From Flagellimonas alvinocaridis (GTDB lineage Bacteria; Bacteroidota; Bacteroidia; Flavobacteriales; Flavobacteriaceae), in assembly GCF_004916895.1 (NCBI RefSeq), contig NZ_SNTZ01000007.1:1-64000 (forward strand): a stretch of 64,000 nucleotides of DNA, read 5' to 3'. Positions 16,564 to 24,649 of the stretch are shown here, piece after piece. Position numbers and translations under genes: made by a program. Numbering within the stretch: position 1 is the first letter of the stretch; the number at the start of each line of letters is the position of its first letter. A model generated the notes under the pieces. That model was given only the letters and a program-made list of their open reading frames with translations. It had not been told where the DNA came from and ran no database searches.

Positions 16564-16571
16564 TATTTTTG
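16564..16571 (+). promoter_or_regulatory. -7 box (TATTTTTG) for lpdA
   Basis: TATTTTTG matches TAnnTTTG and lies 41 nt upstream of the lpdA ATG. No good TTG is found at the expected -33 distance. Confidence 0.45.
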
Positions 16572-16612
16572 TATCTGATAATCGAAAGAATAATTATCTC
16601 TAAGCATTTACT

Positions 16613-18019
16613 ATGAATCAATATGATGTGGCCGTTATTGGCTCTGGGCCCGGAGGCTATGTAGCGGCAATCCGTTGTGCCCAACTGGGAATGAAAACTG
16701 CAATAATTGAGAAATATGCCACCTTGGGGGGAACCTGTCTAAATGTAGGCTGTATTCCATCCAAAGCCCTTTTGGACTCGTCGCATCATTACGAAGATGC
16801 CGTAAAACATTTTGAGGAACACGGAATTGATATTCCCGGAGAGATAAAGGTGAACTTGGAACAAATGATCGCCCGTAAGCAGGGTGTTGTGGACCAGACC
16901 ACCAAGGGAATTCAATTCTTGATGGATAAAAACAAGATTGATGTTTATGAAGGTTTAGGCAGTTTTAAGGATGCCACCCATATCAACATTGACAAAGCTG
17001 ATGGCAAAAAAGAGACCATTGAAGCAAAACATACCATCATTGCTACTGGCTCCAAGCCATCCACATTGCCTTTCATCAAAATTGATAAGGAACGGGTTAT
17101 TACCTCCACCGAGGCGTTGAAACTGAAAGAAGTTCCCAAGCACATGATTGTTATTGGAGGCGGGGTCATTGGACTGGAATTGGGTCAGGTATACAAGCGT
17201 CTTGGTGCCGAAGTAACCGTAGTGGAGTTCATGGACCGTATTATCCCTGGAATGGATGGGGCACTTTCCAAAGAGTTGATGAAGGTGATGAAGAAGCAAA
17301 AGGTGGGCTTCAACCTATCCCACAAAGTAAAATCAGTGGAGCGTAAAGGCGACCAGGTCATTGTAAAGGCCGATGATAAAAAAGGACAGGAAGTCACCTT
17401 TACGGGAGATTATTGCTTGGTCTGTGTAGGAAGAAGACCGTACACAGACGGACTGAACGTTGAAGCTGCCGGAGTGAAGTTGGATGACCGTGGTAGAGTG
17501 GAGGTGAACGATCACCTTCAGACCAATGTATCCAATATTTATGCGATTGGTGATGTGATTCGTGGTGCTATGTTGGCCCATAAGGCCGAAGAAGAAGGAA
17601 CTTTGGTGGCAGAATTGTTGGCAGGTCAAAAACCACATATCGATTATAACCTGATTCCAGGAGTAGTGTATACCTGGCCAGAAGTTGCCGCGGTGGGTAA
17701 AACCGAAGAGCAGCTTAAGGAAGCTGGAGTGGAATATAAAGTGGGTCAATTCCCCATGCGTGCCTTGGGCCGTGCCCGTGCCAGTATGGACATTGATGGA
17801 TTTGTAAAGATTTTGGCCGATAAAAAGACCGATGAGGTCCTTGGTGTGCACATGATTGGCGCCCGAAGCGCGGATTTGATCACGGAAGGGGTCACCGCCA
17901 TGGAATTTAGGGCATCTGCAGAGGACATTGCCCGAATGAGCCATGCTCACCCAACATTCGCAGAAGCCGTTAAGGAAGCTGCTCTGGCTGCTACTGACGA
18001 TAGGGCCATACACGTTTAA
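16613..18019 (+). CDS. lpdA: Dihydrolipoyl dehydrogenase (E3)
   Basis: This 468-residue flavoprotein has the FAD-binding GSGPGGYVAA motif at 10-19 and the redox disulfide C42/C47 in GGTCLNVGCIPSKALL. It also has the NAD-binding GGGVIGLELG, FAD-contacting IYAIGDV, and the C-terminal HPTFAEA with catalytic H446 and E451. It reoxidises dihydrolipoamide in pyruvate and 2-oxoglutarate dehydrogenase complexes and in glycine cleavage. The gene stands alone with its own promoter box and a strong terminator, so it is probably shared between complexes. Confidence 0.97.
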   Translation: MNQYDVAVIGSGPGGYVAAIRCAQLGMKTAIIEKYATLGGTCLNVGCIPSKALLDSSHHYEDAVKHFEEHGIDIPGEIKVNLEQMIARKQGVVDQTTKGIQFLMDKNKIDVYEGLGSFKDATHINIDKADGKKETIEAKHTIIATGSKPSTLPFIKIDKERVITSTEALKLKEVPKHMIVIGGGVIGLELGQVYKRLGAEVTVVEFMDRIIPGMDGALSKELMKVMKKQKVGFNLSHKVKSVERKGDQVIVKADDKKGQEVTFTGDYCLVCVGRRPYTDGLNVEAAGVKLDDRGRVEVNDHLQTNVSNIYAIGDVIRGAMLAHKAEEEGTLVAELLAGQKPHIDYNLIPGVVYTWPEVAAVGKTEEQLKEAGVEYKVGQFPMRALGRARASMDIDGFVKILADKKTDEVLGVHMIGARSADLITEGVTAMEFRASAEDIARMSHAHPTFAEAVKEAALAATDDRAIHV

Positions 18020-18052
18020 AGTAAAGTATCAGCCCTTGGCTGCATGGAAATT

Positions 18053-18100
18053 TGCCCAAAGGGTCATCGAGATAAATCGCTGACGTTTTGGGCATTTTTT
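18053..18100 (+). terminator. Terminator of lpdA
   Basis: Outer arms TGCCCAAA (18053-18060) and TTTGGGCA (18087-18094) are extended by inner pairs GTCA/TGAC and CGA/TCG. Six T follow (18095-18100). The T-run overlaps the last codon of the convergent gene. Confidence 0.8.
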
Positions 18101-19295
18101 AGCCCCTAACGGTACGTAGAAATCTGCGCAATACCAATCGCGCCCGGATGGAAAGTTCCCTCAACATGGGAATCGATGCCTCTTTAGCATCAATGGCTTG
18201 TCGTTTTATGGAAGCCATCGCCCACGCAATCTGCGATTTGATTTCTACTTCATGTCGATTGTATTTCAAGGCCAGATAGGTACAGACCACCATAAAAAAA
18301 ATGGCCCCGGGAATCACTATCTGCGGAGTAAGGGAATGGTTGAAAAAACGATAGAGTCCCATTCCGGTAAAACTACCGTATAGAATAATAAAATGAATCA
18401 CATAAATGGACAATGTGCTGGCGCCAATATTCAAAATGGTACGGTTGGTCAAGAATCTCCGTAGGAGCATGAACACGGCAAAAACGATAAATACATTGCC
18501 AAGTCTAATGAACAGGTAGTTGTTCAAAGGTATCAAGCCAAAAAACTCCCATCCCGTAATTTTATATAGGGATGTAAATGCACCTGATGAATGATAAATC
18601 AACAAATACCCCACAGCTGTTGCCAAAGGAATGCCTACAGTATATAAATATTTAAAATCCTTGAATCGGGTAAAGAGCACTGAAACAAACCCGCCTAGTG
18701 TAGCATATCCCAACCAAGGGATTATGGTAAACACGGATCCGTTGGCCTTGGTGAAATAGTTGGCAAGAGCATTGGGCAAGAAGGAAAACGACCACTGTTT
18801 ATACACAGGTTCAAACAGGAACAGTATTAAGGTAATCCCTAGTAATATTGTTGGGAAAAGATATGGTTTTCGCTTGCTTGCAAGAAGATAGACGCCAATC
18901 AACGCCAAAATGGAAAGACCAATGCAGTGCAGCACATCTACCAAATAGAAAGCGTTGTACAGTTGTCCCTTGAAAAGTCCCAAAACATTTAAACGAAGCA
19001 AATACCCTATCAAAAGAAGCTGTAATCCGCGGCGGAAACCCTTTGCAACTCTGGGATTATTGAATCCTTTTTGGGGTATCCGAATCAACAAATACGTGAA
19101 AATAAAACCAGATACCGTAAAGAAAACAGGCGCGGTGATGCCCCTGAAATACAACCAAACATTGAATATAGAGTTTTCTGTATCCCTGTAAACGGGGTCC
19201 AAAAGCCCATCAATGAAATGCCCTTGGAGCATCATTAAAATGGCCCAAGCCCGCATGGCATCGATAAAAAACAATCTGTTGGTCTGTGCTTTCAT
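18099..19295 (-). CDS. HGSNAT-like (DUF1624) multi-pass membrane acyltransferase-type protein
   Basis: This 398-residue protein has about ten transmembrane segments. It begins with RLFFIDAMRAWAILMMLQGH, the N-terminal signature of the heparan-alpha-glucosaminide N-acetyltransferase-like (DUF1624) family. The conserved His near residue 26 corresponds to a candidate acetyl-transfer residue. Bacterial members are suspected of modifying cell-surface glycans, but their substrates are unknown. The last 60 residues are a basic cytoplasmic tail rich in Arg. It is convergent with lpdA and transcribed alone. Confidence 0.75.
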   Translation of the reverse strand: MKAQTNRLFFIDAMRAWAILMMLQGHFIDGLLDPVYRDTENSIFNVWLYFRGITAPVFFTVSGFIFTYLLIRIPQKGFNNPRVAKGFRRGLQLLLIGYLLRLNVLGLFKGQLYNAFYLVDVLHCIGLSILALIGVYLLASKRKPYLFPTILLGITLILFLFEPVYKQWSFSFLPNALANYFTKANGSVFTIIPWLGYATLGGFVSVLFTRFKDFKYLYTVGIPLATAVGYLLIYHSSGAFTSLYKITGWEFFGLIPLNNYLFIRLGNVFIVFAVFMLLRRFLTNRTILNIGASTLSIYVIHFIILYGSFTGMGLYRFFNHSLTPQIVIPGAIFFMVVCTYLALKYNRHEVEIKSQIAWAMASIKRQAIDAKEASIPMLRELSIRARLVLRRFLRTVRG

Positions 19296-19424
19296 TTGTC
19301 TTCGGCTATCCTATATACTTGTTTAGCAATAGGTTTGGATGCTTTTCGGGGCAAAATTATACAAAATAGTCGCATCTGTTCATCAATTGGGGTATTTTAG
19401 CGAAACAATCAAATATTTCTTGTA

Positions 19425-19958
19425 ATGGCTGCAATTTTGGCACTCGCCGGAAGCAATTCTTCAACTTCCATCAATTTTAAATTGGTTCAATATACCACTT
19501 CATTGGTGCAAACCCATGATATTCAGGAGATAAACATGGCTAAACATCCCTACCCTATGTTCAGTGAGGATGATGAAAAGCAGAACGGTTATCCAGATGC
19601 TTTGGTCGAATTAAAGAACATTGTTCAGCAAGCGGATGCCCTTATTCTTTCTGTGAACGAGCACAATGGAAATCCTTCGGCTTACTTTAAGAATGTATTG
19701 GATTGGCTATCCCGCATTGACCGTAAATTTTTGGAAGGAACAAAGGTTTTTTTAATGTCGACCTCAGGAGGCAAACGAGGTGGTATAGGTTCTTTGGGGG
19801 TCATTGAAAATATGTTGCCAAGGTTTGGCGCAGAGATTGTATCGACATTTTCCCTGCCCTCATTCCATGAAAATTTTGGGTCTGGGGCCATTGTCAATGC
19901 CGAATTTAAAGAAGAGCACCTTACCGCTTTGGACACCTTTCTAGAAACACTTCAATAA
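19425..19958 (+). CDS. NAD(P)H-dependent FMN reductase / flavodoxin-fold oxidoreductase
   Basis: This 177-residue protein has the NADPH-dependent FMN reductase fold: an N-terminal FMN phosphate loop ALAGSNSSTSIN, EHNGNPSAYFKNVLDWLSR (the conserved exNgs-K-xDW segment), and STSGGKRGGIGS. Members reduce quinones, azo dyes, chromate or free flavins. pabB starts 7 bp downstream, so the two are probably co-transcribed; the reason is unclear. Confidence 0.87.
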   Translation: MAAILALAGSNSSTSINFKLVQYTTSLVQTHDIQEINMAKHPYPMFSEDDEKQNGYPDALVELKNIVQQADALILSVNEHNGNPSAYFKNVLDWLSRIDRKFLEGTKVFLMSTSGGKRGGIGSLGVIENMLPRFGAEIVSTFSLPSFHENFGSGAIVNAEFKEEHLTALDTFLETLQ

Positions 19959-19965
19959 GCGACCC

Positions 19966-21264
19966 TTGCGAAAGCAACGAACGTATACAATTTCCGACCC
20001 AGACACTATTAAGCAGTCCTTGTTGCACTGGATCAGGGATTATGAAAAGATTGTATGGTTGGATGACAATGACCATCGTAATGATTACCACTCCTATGAT
20101 GCGGTTTTGGCTGTTTCTCGCCAGACAGACGATCTAAAGGATATCAATTCATTGCAAGGACTAAAGAATATTGTTCGGGATAATCGAGATTGGTTGTTTG
20201 GGTATTTTTCATACGACCTTAAAAATGAATTGGAAGACTTGTATTCCCATAATTTTGATGGATTGGGATTTCAGACCTTGCAGTTTTTTCAGCCTGAAAA
20301 GATCATATTGCTCAACGGAAAAGAATTGACCTTCTTGTATTTGGAGCATTGTGATGAGGACATTGAAAGTGATTACGAACAACTTTTGTCAAATAGGGGA
20401 GTGTTGCAAGAAAAGAGAATCGCATCCACTCCCATCCGAATAAAAATGCGTATCCACAAGGATGCCTACTTTGAAAAAGCCAACCGTTTTCTGGGGCATA
20501 TCCATCGCGGTGATATTTACGAGGCCAATTTCTGCCAGGAGTTTTATGCTGAAGATAGCATCATAGACCCTTGGGAAACTTACAAGCGCCTGAATACCAT
20601 TTCACGACCTCCTTTTGCCAGCTTTATGCGGTTGAACGAGAGATATCTTCTCTGTGCTTCACCAGAGCGCTATTTAAAAAAGACAGGACAAACAGTTATT
20701 TCCCAGCCAATTAAAGGTACTGCACCCCGAAGTAGGGATAAGAAGGAAGATGAAAAGCTAAAGCAGCGACTGACCCAAGATGAAAAGGAGCGTGCAGAGA
20801 ATATCATGATCACCGATTTGGTTCGCAATGATCTTTCAAAAAGTGCGCTAAAAGGAAGTGTTTTTGTTGAAGAGTTATGCAAAGTATATCCTTACAAGCA
20901 AGTGCATCAGATGATTTCGACGGTAGTTGCCACTATGCCAAAAGACAAAAATCCGGTCGAGCTTATTGAAGAGACCTTTCCCATGGGTAGCATGACTGGG
21001 GCACCGAAGATTTCGGCCATGAAGATCATTGAGGAATTGGAAGAAACCAAAAGAGGCTTGTACAGTGGCGCTGTAGGCTATTTTGACCCCAAAGGGGATT
21101 TCGATTTTAATGTGGTCATCCGAAGCATTCTATACAATGCCACCAACAACTATGTGTCCTACTCGGTAGGTAGTGCCATTACGGCAAAGTCGGACCCCGA
21201 AAAGGAATACCAAGAATGTTTGCTAAAAGCCAAAGCCATGCGAAACGTCTTGGAAGCGAGCTGA
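19966..21264 (+). CDS. pabB: Aminodeoxychorismate synthase component I (anthranilate synthase I family)
   Basis: This 432-residue chorismate-using enzyme has the core motifs PIKGTAPRSRD, ERAENIMITDLVRNDLS, and GSMTGAPKISAM, plus a C-terminal YSGAVGYFDPKGDFDFNVVIR. These support PabB or a close relative making 4-amino-4-deoxychorismate for folate. The N-terminal Trp-binding motif of TrpE is not seen, and the gene is outside any trp cluster. The start is TTG at 19966, just after the FMN reductase stop. The partner glutamine amidotransferase (PabA) is not in the window. Confidence 0.87.
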   Translation: MRKQRTYTISDPDTIKQSLLHWIRDYEKIVWLDDNDHRNDYHSYDAVLAVSRQTDDLKDINSLQGLKNIVRDNRDWLFGYFSYDLKNELEDLYSHNFDGLGFQTLQFFQPEKIILLNGKELTFLYLEHCDEDIESDYEQLLSNRGVLQEKRIASTPIRIKMRIHKDAYFEKANRFLGHIHRGDIYEANFCQEFYAEDSIIDPWETYKRLNTISRPPFASFMRLNERYLLCASPERYLKKTGQTVISQPIKGTAPRSRDKKEDEKLKQRLTQDEKERAENIMITDLVRNDLSKSALKGSVFVEELCKVYPYKQVHQMISTVVATMPKDKNPVELIEETFPMGSMTGAPKISAMKIIEELEETKRGLYSGAVGYFDPKGDFDFNVVIRSILYNATNNYVSYSVGSAITAKSDPEKEYQECLLKAKAMRNVLEAS

Positions 21265-21282
21265 TCTTTATTGCTATTTTTG
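21250..21282 (+). promoter_or_regulatory. Promoter for tilS (TTG-N22-TATTTTTG)
   Basis: A -33 TTG (21250-21252) and a -7 TATTTTTG (21275-21282) are spaced by 22 bp, a good Bacteroidota sigma-ABfr arrangement. The -7 box ends 4 nt before the tilS ATG, so the mRNA would be leaderless or nearly so. The promoter lies partly inside the end of pabB. Confidence 0.6.
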
Positions 21283-21286
21283 TGTC

Positions 21287-22594
21287 ATGCTGAAACGGTT
21301 CACTGAACATATCAATTCCAATCTCCCTCTCCTAAGGGAAAGACCACTTTTATTGGCCTGTAGTGGAGGAGTGGACAGTGTGGTATTGGCCCAGTTGTGT
21401 ACCTCATCGGGTTTGAAGGTAACCTTGGCCCATTGCAACTTTCAATTGAGGGGGGATGAAAGCGACGCAGATGAAACTTTTGTCCAAGAGCTTGGTGAAA
21501 AGTTGGGGGTGAAGGTGATTACCAATCAGTTTGATACGGAAAAATATGCCGAAGTACATAGAGGGTCCATTCAAATGGCAGCAAGAGAGATGCGCTACCA
21601 ATGGTTCAAGGAGCTTCTGGGAACAGGGAAGTTCCATTTTGTATTGACGGCACATCATGCCGATGACGATTTGGAAACCTTTTTAATCAATCTGTCTCGG
21701 GGAACGGGCATTGAAGGGCTTACGGGGATTCCCATCCGGAATGAAAAAGTAATTCGCCCCTTGTTAAACTTTTCAAGGCAAGAAATCTTGGATTATGCCA
21801 AGGAAAATACATTGGAATGGAGGGAGGACAGCAGCAATGCGGAGAGTAAATACCTTCGCAATAAAATCCGATTGGATATTGTGCCCCAACTTAAAACATT
21901 GCATCCTTCTTTTTTGGAAAACTTTAAACGGACCCAATCCCATTTAGAGCAGACCAAGTCTTTGGTGCACAATTACATGGAGGATATCAGGACTAAGCTG
22001 TTCATGAGGCATGGGGATACCGCCAAAATAGAGGTGGCGGAACTAGCAAGGTTGGTCCCCTTGCAATCTTATTTGTATGGACTACTGCATGAATATGGTT
22101 TTACCGAATGGAACGATGTCAAAGATTTGCTGAATGCCATGAGCGGTAAGGAAGTGCGTTCCAAGACTCATCGTTTGGTAAAAGACCGTACCCATCTGAT
22201 TTTATCCCCGATTGAAACCACACTGGAACAGGTGTTTTGGATTTCGGAAGAAGTAACGGAAACGGAAAACCCCATCAGTCTTCGGTTTGAAAACGTTAAA
22301 ACCATTGAAAACACAGGAAGAAACACCATCTATTTGGATAAGGAAAAGTTAAACTTCCCGTTATTGTTAAGGAATTGGGAAAAAGGCGACTACTTTTATC
22401 CCTACGGAATGGATGGAAAGAAGAAATTGTCCAAATTTTTCAAGGATGAAAAAGTGGATGTTATTTCCAAAGAAAAGCAATGGTTGCTATGTTCCAACGA
22501 TACTATTGCCTGGGTTGTGGGAAGAAGGGCGGACAAACGGTTCAAGGTTGAGGATTCAACCAAGGATATTTTAAAGATTACACTGGTTACATGA
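21287..22594 (+). CDS. tilS: tRNA(Ile)-lysidine synthetase
   Basis: This 435-residue protein has the PP-loop SGGVDS (26-31) for ATP pyrophosphatase chemistry. It also has HCNFQLRGDESDADE and TAHHADDDLETFLINLSRG, both characteristic of TilS. C-terminal TilS substrate-binding regions follow. It converts C34 of tRNA-Ile(CAU) to lysidine, which changes decoding to AUA and is essential. A promoter abuts the start codon. The stop codon overlaps the dsbD start by 4 bp (ATGA). Confidence 0.95.
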   Translation: MLKRFTEHINSNLPLLRERPLLLACSGGVDSVVLAQLCTSSGLKVTLAHCNFQLRGDESDADETFVQELGEKLGVKVITNQFDTEKYAEVHRGSIQMAAREMRYQWFKELLGTGKFHFVLTAHHADDDLETFLINLSRGTGIEGLTGIPIRNEKVIRPLLNFSRQEILDYAKENTLEWREDSSNAESKYLRNKIRLDIVPQLKTLHPSFLENFKRTQSHLEQTKSLVHNYMEDIRTKLFMRHGDTAKIEVAELARLVPLQSYLYGLLHEYGFTEWNDVKDLLNAMSGKEVRSKTHRLVKDRTHLILSPIETTLEQVFWISEEVTETENPISLRFENVKTIENTGRNTIYLDKEKLNFPLLLRNWEKGDYFYPYGMDGKKKLSKFFKDEKVDVISKEKQWLLCSNDTIAWVVGRRADKRFKVEDSTKDILKITLVT

Positions 22595-24570
22595 GGTATT
22601 TTTTACTTGTATTTGGTTTTTTTATTACTACCCTTGCCCTTTCTGCGCAAACAGATGCAGACCCTGCACTTTGGAGTCATGAAGTAAAAAAAATATCGGA
22701 CACCGAGTACGAATTGGTCTTTAAAGGCAAGATCATGGATGGTTGGCATGTGTATTCCCAATATACTGCCGAAGGGGGTTCTTTGCCTAGTGAGTTCACC
22801 TTTGAAAAGGCTGGAGAGGATTACGAACTTATTGGTAAGGCTTCTGAGAGTGAAACCATTAAAGAATACAGTGATATTTTTGAAGTAGAGGAGACCTTTT
22901 TCAAAAAAGAGGCCATTTTTACCCAGAAAATAAAACTGATCAATCCAGCTATTCGACAGATATCGGTCAATCTCTTTTATCAAATCTGCAAAGAAGTCTG
23001 TATTCCCAAAGATGTATTGTTCCAAATTTCGTTGGATGGCAATGCATTTGCTGAAACCAAAAAAGAATTGGATGAGCGCAGCCTGGCCTTGGGCGAATCG
23101 CTTCGGGTGGAACTAAAGAACAAATCTTTATTGAATCAAGGAGGACTTGGTGGGGCGGATGGAAAATCCAATTTGTGGATGATATTTGGTCTAGGATTTT
23201 TAGGAGGGCTTATTGCCTTGCTCACTCCCTGTGTTTTTCCTATGATTCCATTGACGGTTTCTTTTTTTACCAAACAGTCACAGCAGAAATCAAAAGGAAT
23301 TGCCAACGCCGTTTTGTACGGATTTTTTATTGTGTTGATTTATTTCTTGTTGAGTTTGCCCTTTCACGTATTCAATTCGGTAGACTCACAAGTATTGAAT
23401 ACCATAGCCACCAATATTTGGCTTAATGTCTTCTTCTTTGTCATTTTTGTGGTTTTCGCTTTTTCATTTTTCGGTTATTATGAACTCACTCTACCCAGTT
23501 CATGGGCCAATAAGATGGATTCAGCCTCATCAAAAGTAGGAGGAGGTTTGGGAATCTTTTTTATGGCTTTGACTTTGGCCATTGTATCCTTTTCATGCAC
23601 GGGGCCAATTTTAGGAGGACTTTTGGGGAGTACAACCCTCGCTGATGGTGATGTGGCCACCAATTTAACGGTGGGCATGGTAGGCTTTGGCCTGGCATTG
23701 GCCTTGCCCTTTGCGCTCTTCGCCCTTTTTCCAGCGTGGTTGAATTCTTTGCCCAAGTCTGGGGGATGGATGACCACCGTTAAAGTGGTTTTAGGTTTCT
23801 TGGAGCTGGCCTTGGCCTTCAAGTTCCTCTCCAATGCAGATTTGGTAGGTAATTGGGGAATATTCAAAAGAGAGATTTTCTTGGGTATTTGGATTGTACT
23901 ATTTGTGCTCATGACCCTTTACCTTTTTGGGTTGTTCCGCTTTCCACACGATGGTCCCAAACAAAAATTGTCCGCTACCCGCAAAATGTTCGGTCTTTTC
24001 GGATTGGCATTTTCGGTATACTTGGTGCTGGGGATCTTCAATCTTATACCATTAAAACTTTTGAGTGGTTTTCCACCTCCTGATTTTTATAGTGTTTCCC
24101 AAACCGAGAGCGATTGTCCATTGGGATTGGATTGCTTCAAGGATTTTGACGAAGGCGTTGCGTATGCCAAAGAAGTCAATAAGCCCATTTTGTTGGATTT
24201 TACAGGTTGGGCTTGTGTGAATTGTAGAAAGATGGAGGAAAATGTATGGAGCCATTCCAGTATATATCCTCTGTTGAAGGATGAGTATGTTCTTATTTCA
24301 CTTTACGTAGATGACCGAAAAGAGCTTCCCGACTCCGAAAAGTTTGATTTTCAGTACGATTCCGGAAGAATAAAAACCATAGAAACCATTGGTCAAAAGT
24401 GGGGGACCTTCCAGACCATTAACTTTAATGCCGCATCGCAACCGTATTACGTATTGCTATCCCCAAATTTGGAAATATTAAATGATGCTGTGCAATATGT
24501 TGATGTAGAGACCTATGAAAAATGGTTGCGTTCAGGACTGGAGAAGCATCAACTTTCCATGAATAAATAA
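22591..24570 (+). CDS. DsbD-family protein-disulfide reductase (thiol:disulfide interchange)
   Basis: This 659-residue protein has a signal peptide, a periplasmic DsbD-alpha-like domain with C133 and C137 (QICKEVCIP), and an eight-helix transmembrane domain. The membrane cysteines are C214 (LTPCVFPMIP) and C336 (SCTGPILGG). A C-terminal thioredoxin domain has active site WACVNC (C542/C545). Electrons pass from cytoplasmic thioredoxin to periplasmic proteins through these three pairs. All six cysteines are present, so it should be functional. It overlaps tilS by 4 bp, so translation is probably coupled, although the two functions are unrelated. Confidence 0.92.
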   Translation: MRYFLLVFGFFITTLALSAQTDADPALWSHEVKKISDTEYELVFKGKIMDGWHVYSQYTAEGGSLPSEFTFEKAGEDYELIGKASESETIKEYSDIFEVEETFFKKEAIFTQKIKLINPAIRQISVNLFYQICKEVCIPKDVLFQISLDGNAFAETKKELDERSLALGESLRVELKNKSLLNQGGLGGADGKSNLWMIFGLGFLGGLIALLTPCVFPMIPLTVSFFTKQSQQKSKGIANAVLYGFFIVLIYFLLSLPFHVFNSVDSQVLNTIATNIWLNVFFFVIFVVFAFSFFGYYELTLPSSWANKMDSASSKVGGGLGIFFMALTLAIVSFSCTGPILGGLLGSTTLADGDVATNLTVGMVGFGLALALPFALFALFPAWLNSLPKSGGWMTTVKVVLGFLELALAFKFLSNADLVGNWGIFKREIFLGIWIVLFVLMTLYLFGLFRFPHDGPKQKLSATRKMFGLFGLAFSVYLVLGIFNLIPLKLLSGFPPPDFYSVSQTESDCPLGLDCFKDFDEGVAYAKEVNKPILLDFTGWACVNCRKMEENVWSHSSIYPLLKDEYVLISLYVDDRKELPDSEKFDFQYDSGRIKTIETIGQKWGTFQTINFNAASQPYYVLLSPNLEILNDAVQYVDVETYEKWLRSGLEKHQLSMNK

Positions 24571-24649
24571 CAGTTATTTTTAGTTGGTTTTTAATGCATT
24601 CAAGAAAATAAACTTACCTTAGAATGCTAATTAGCTTAACCAAAATTCC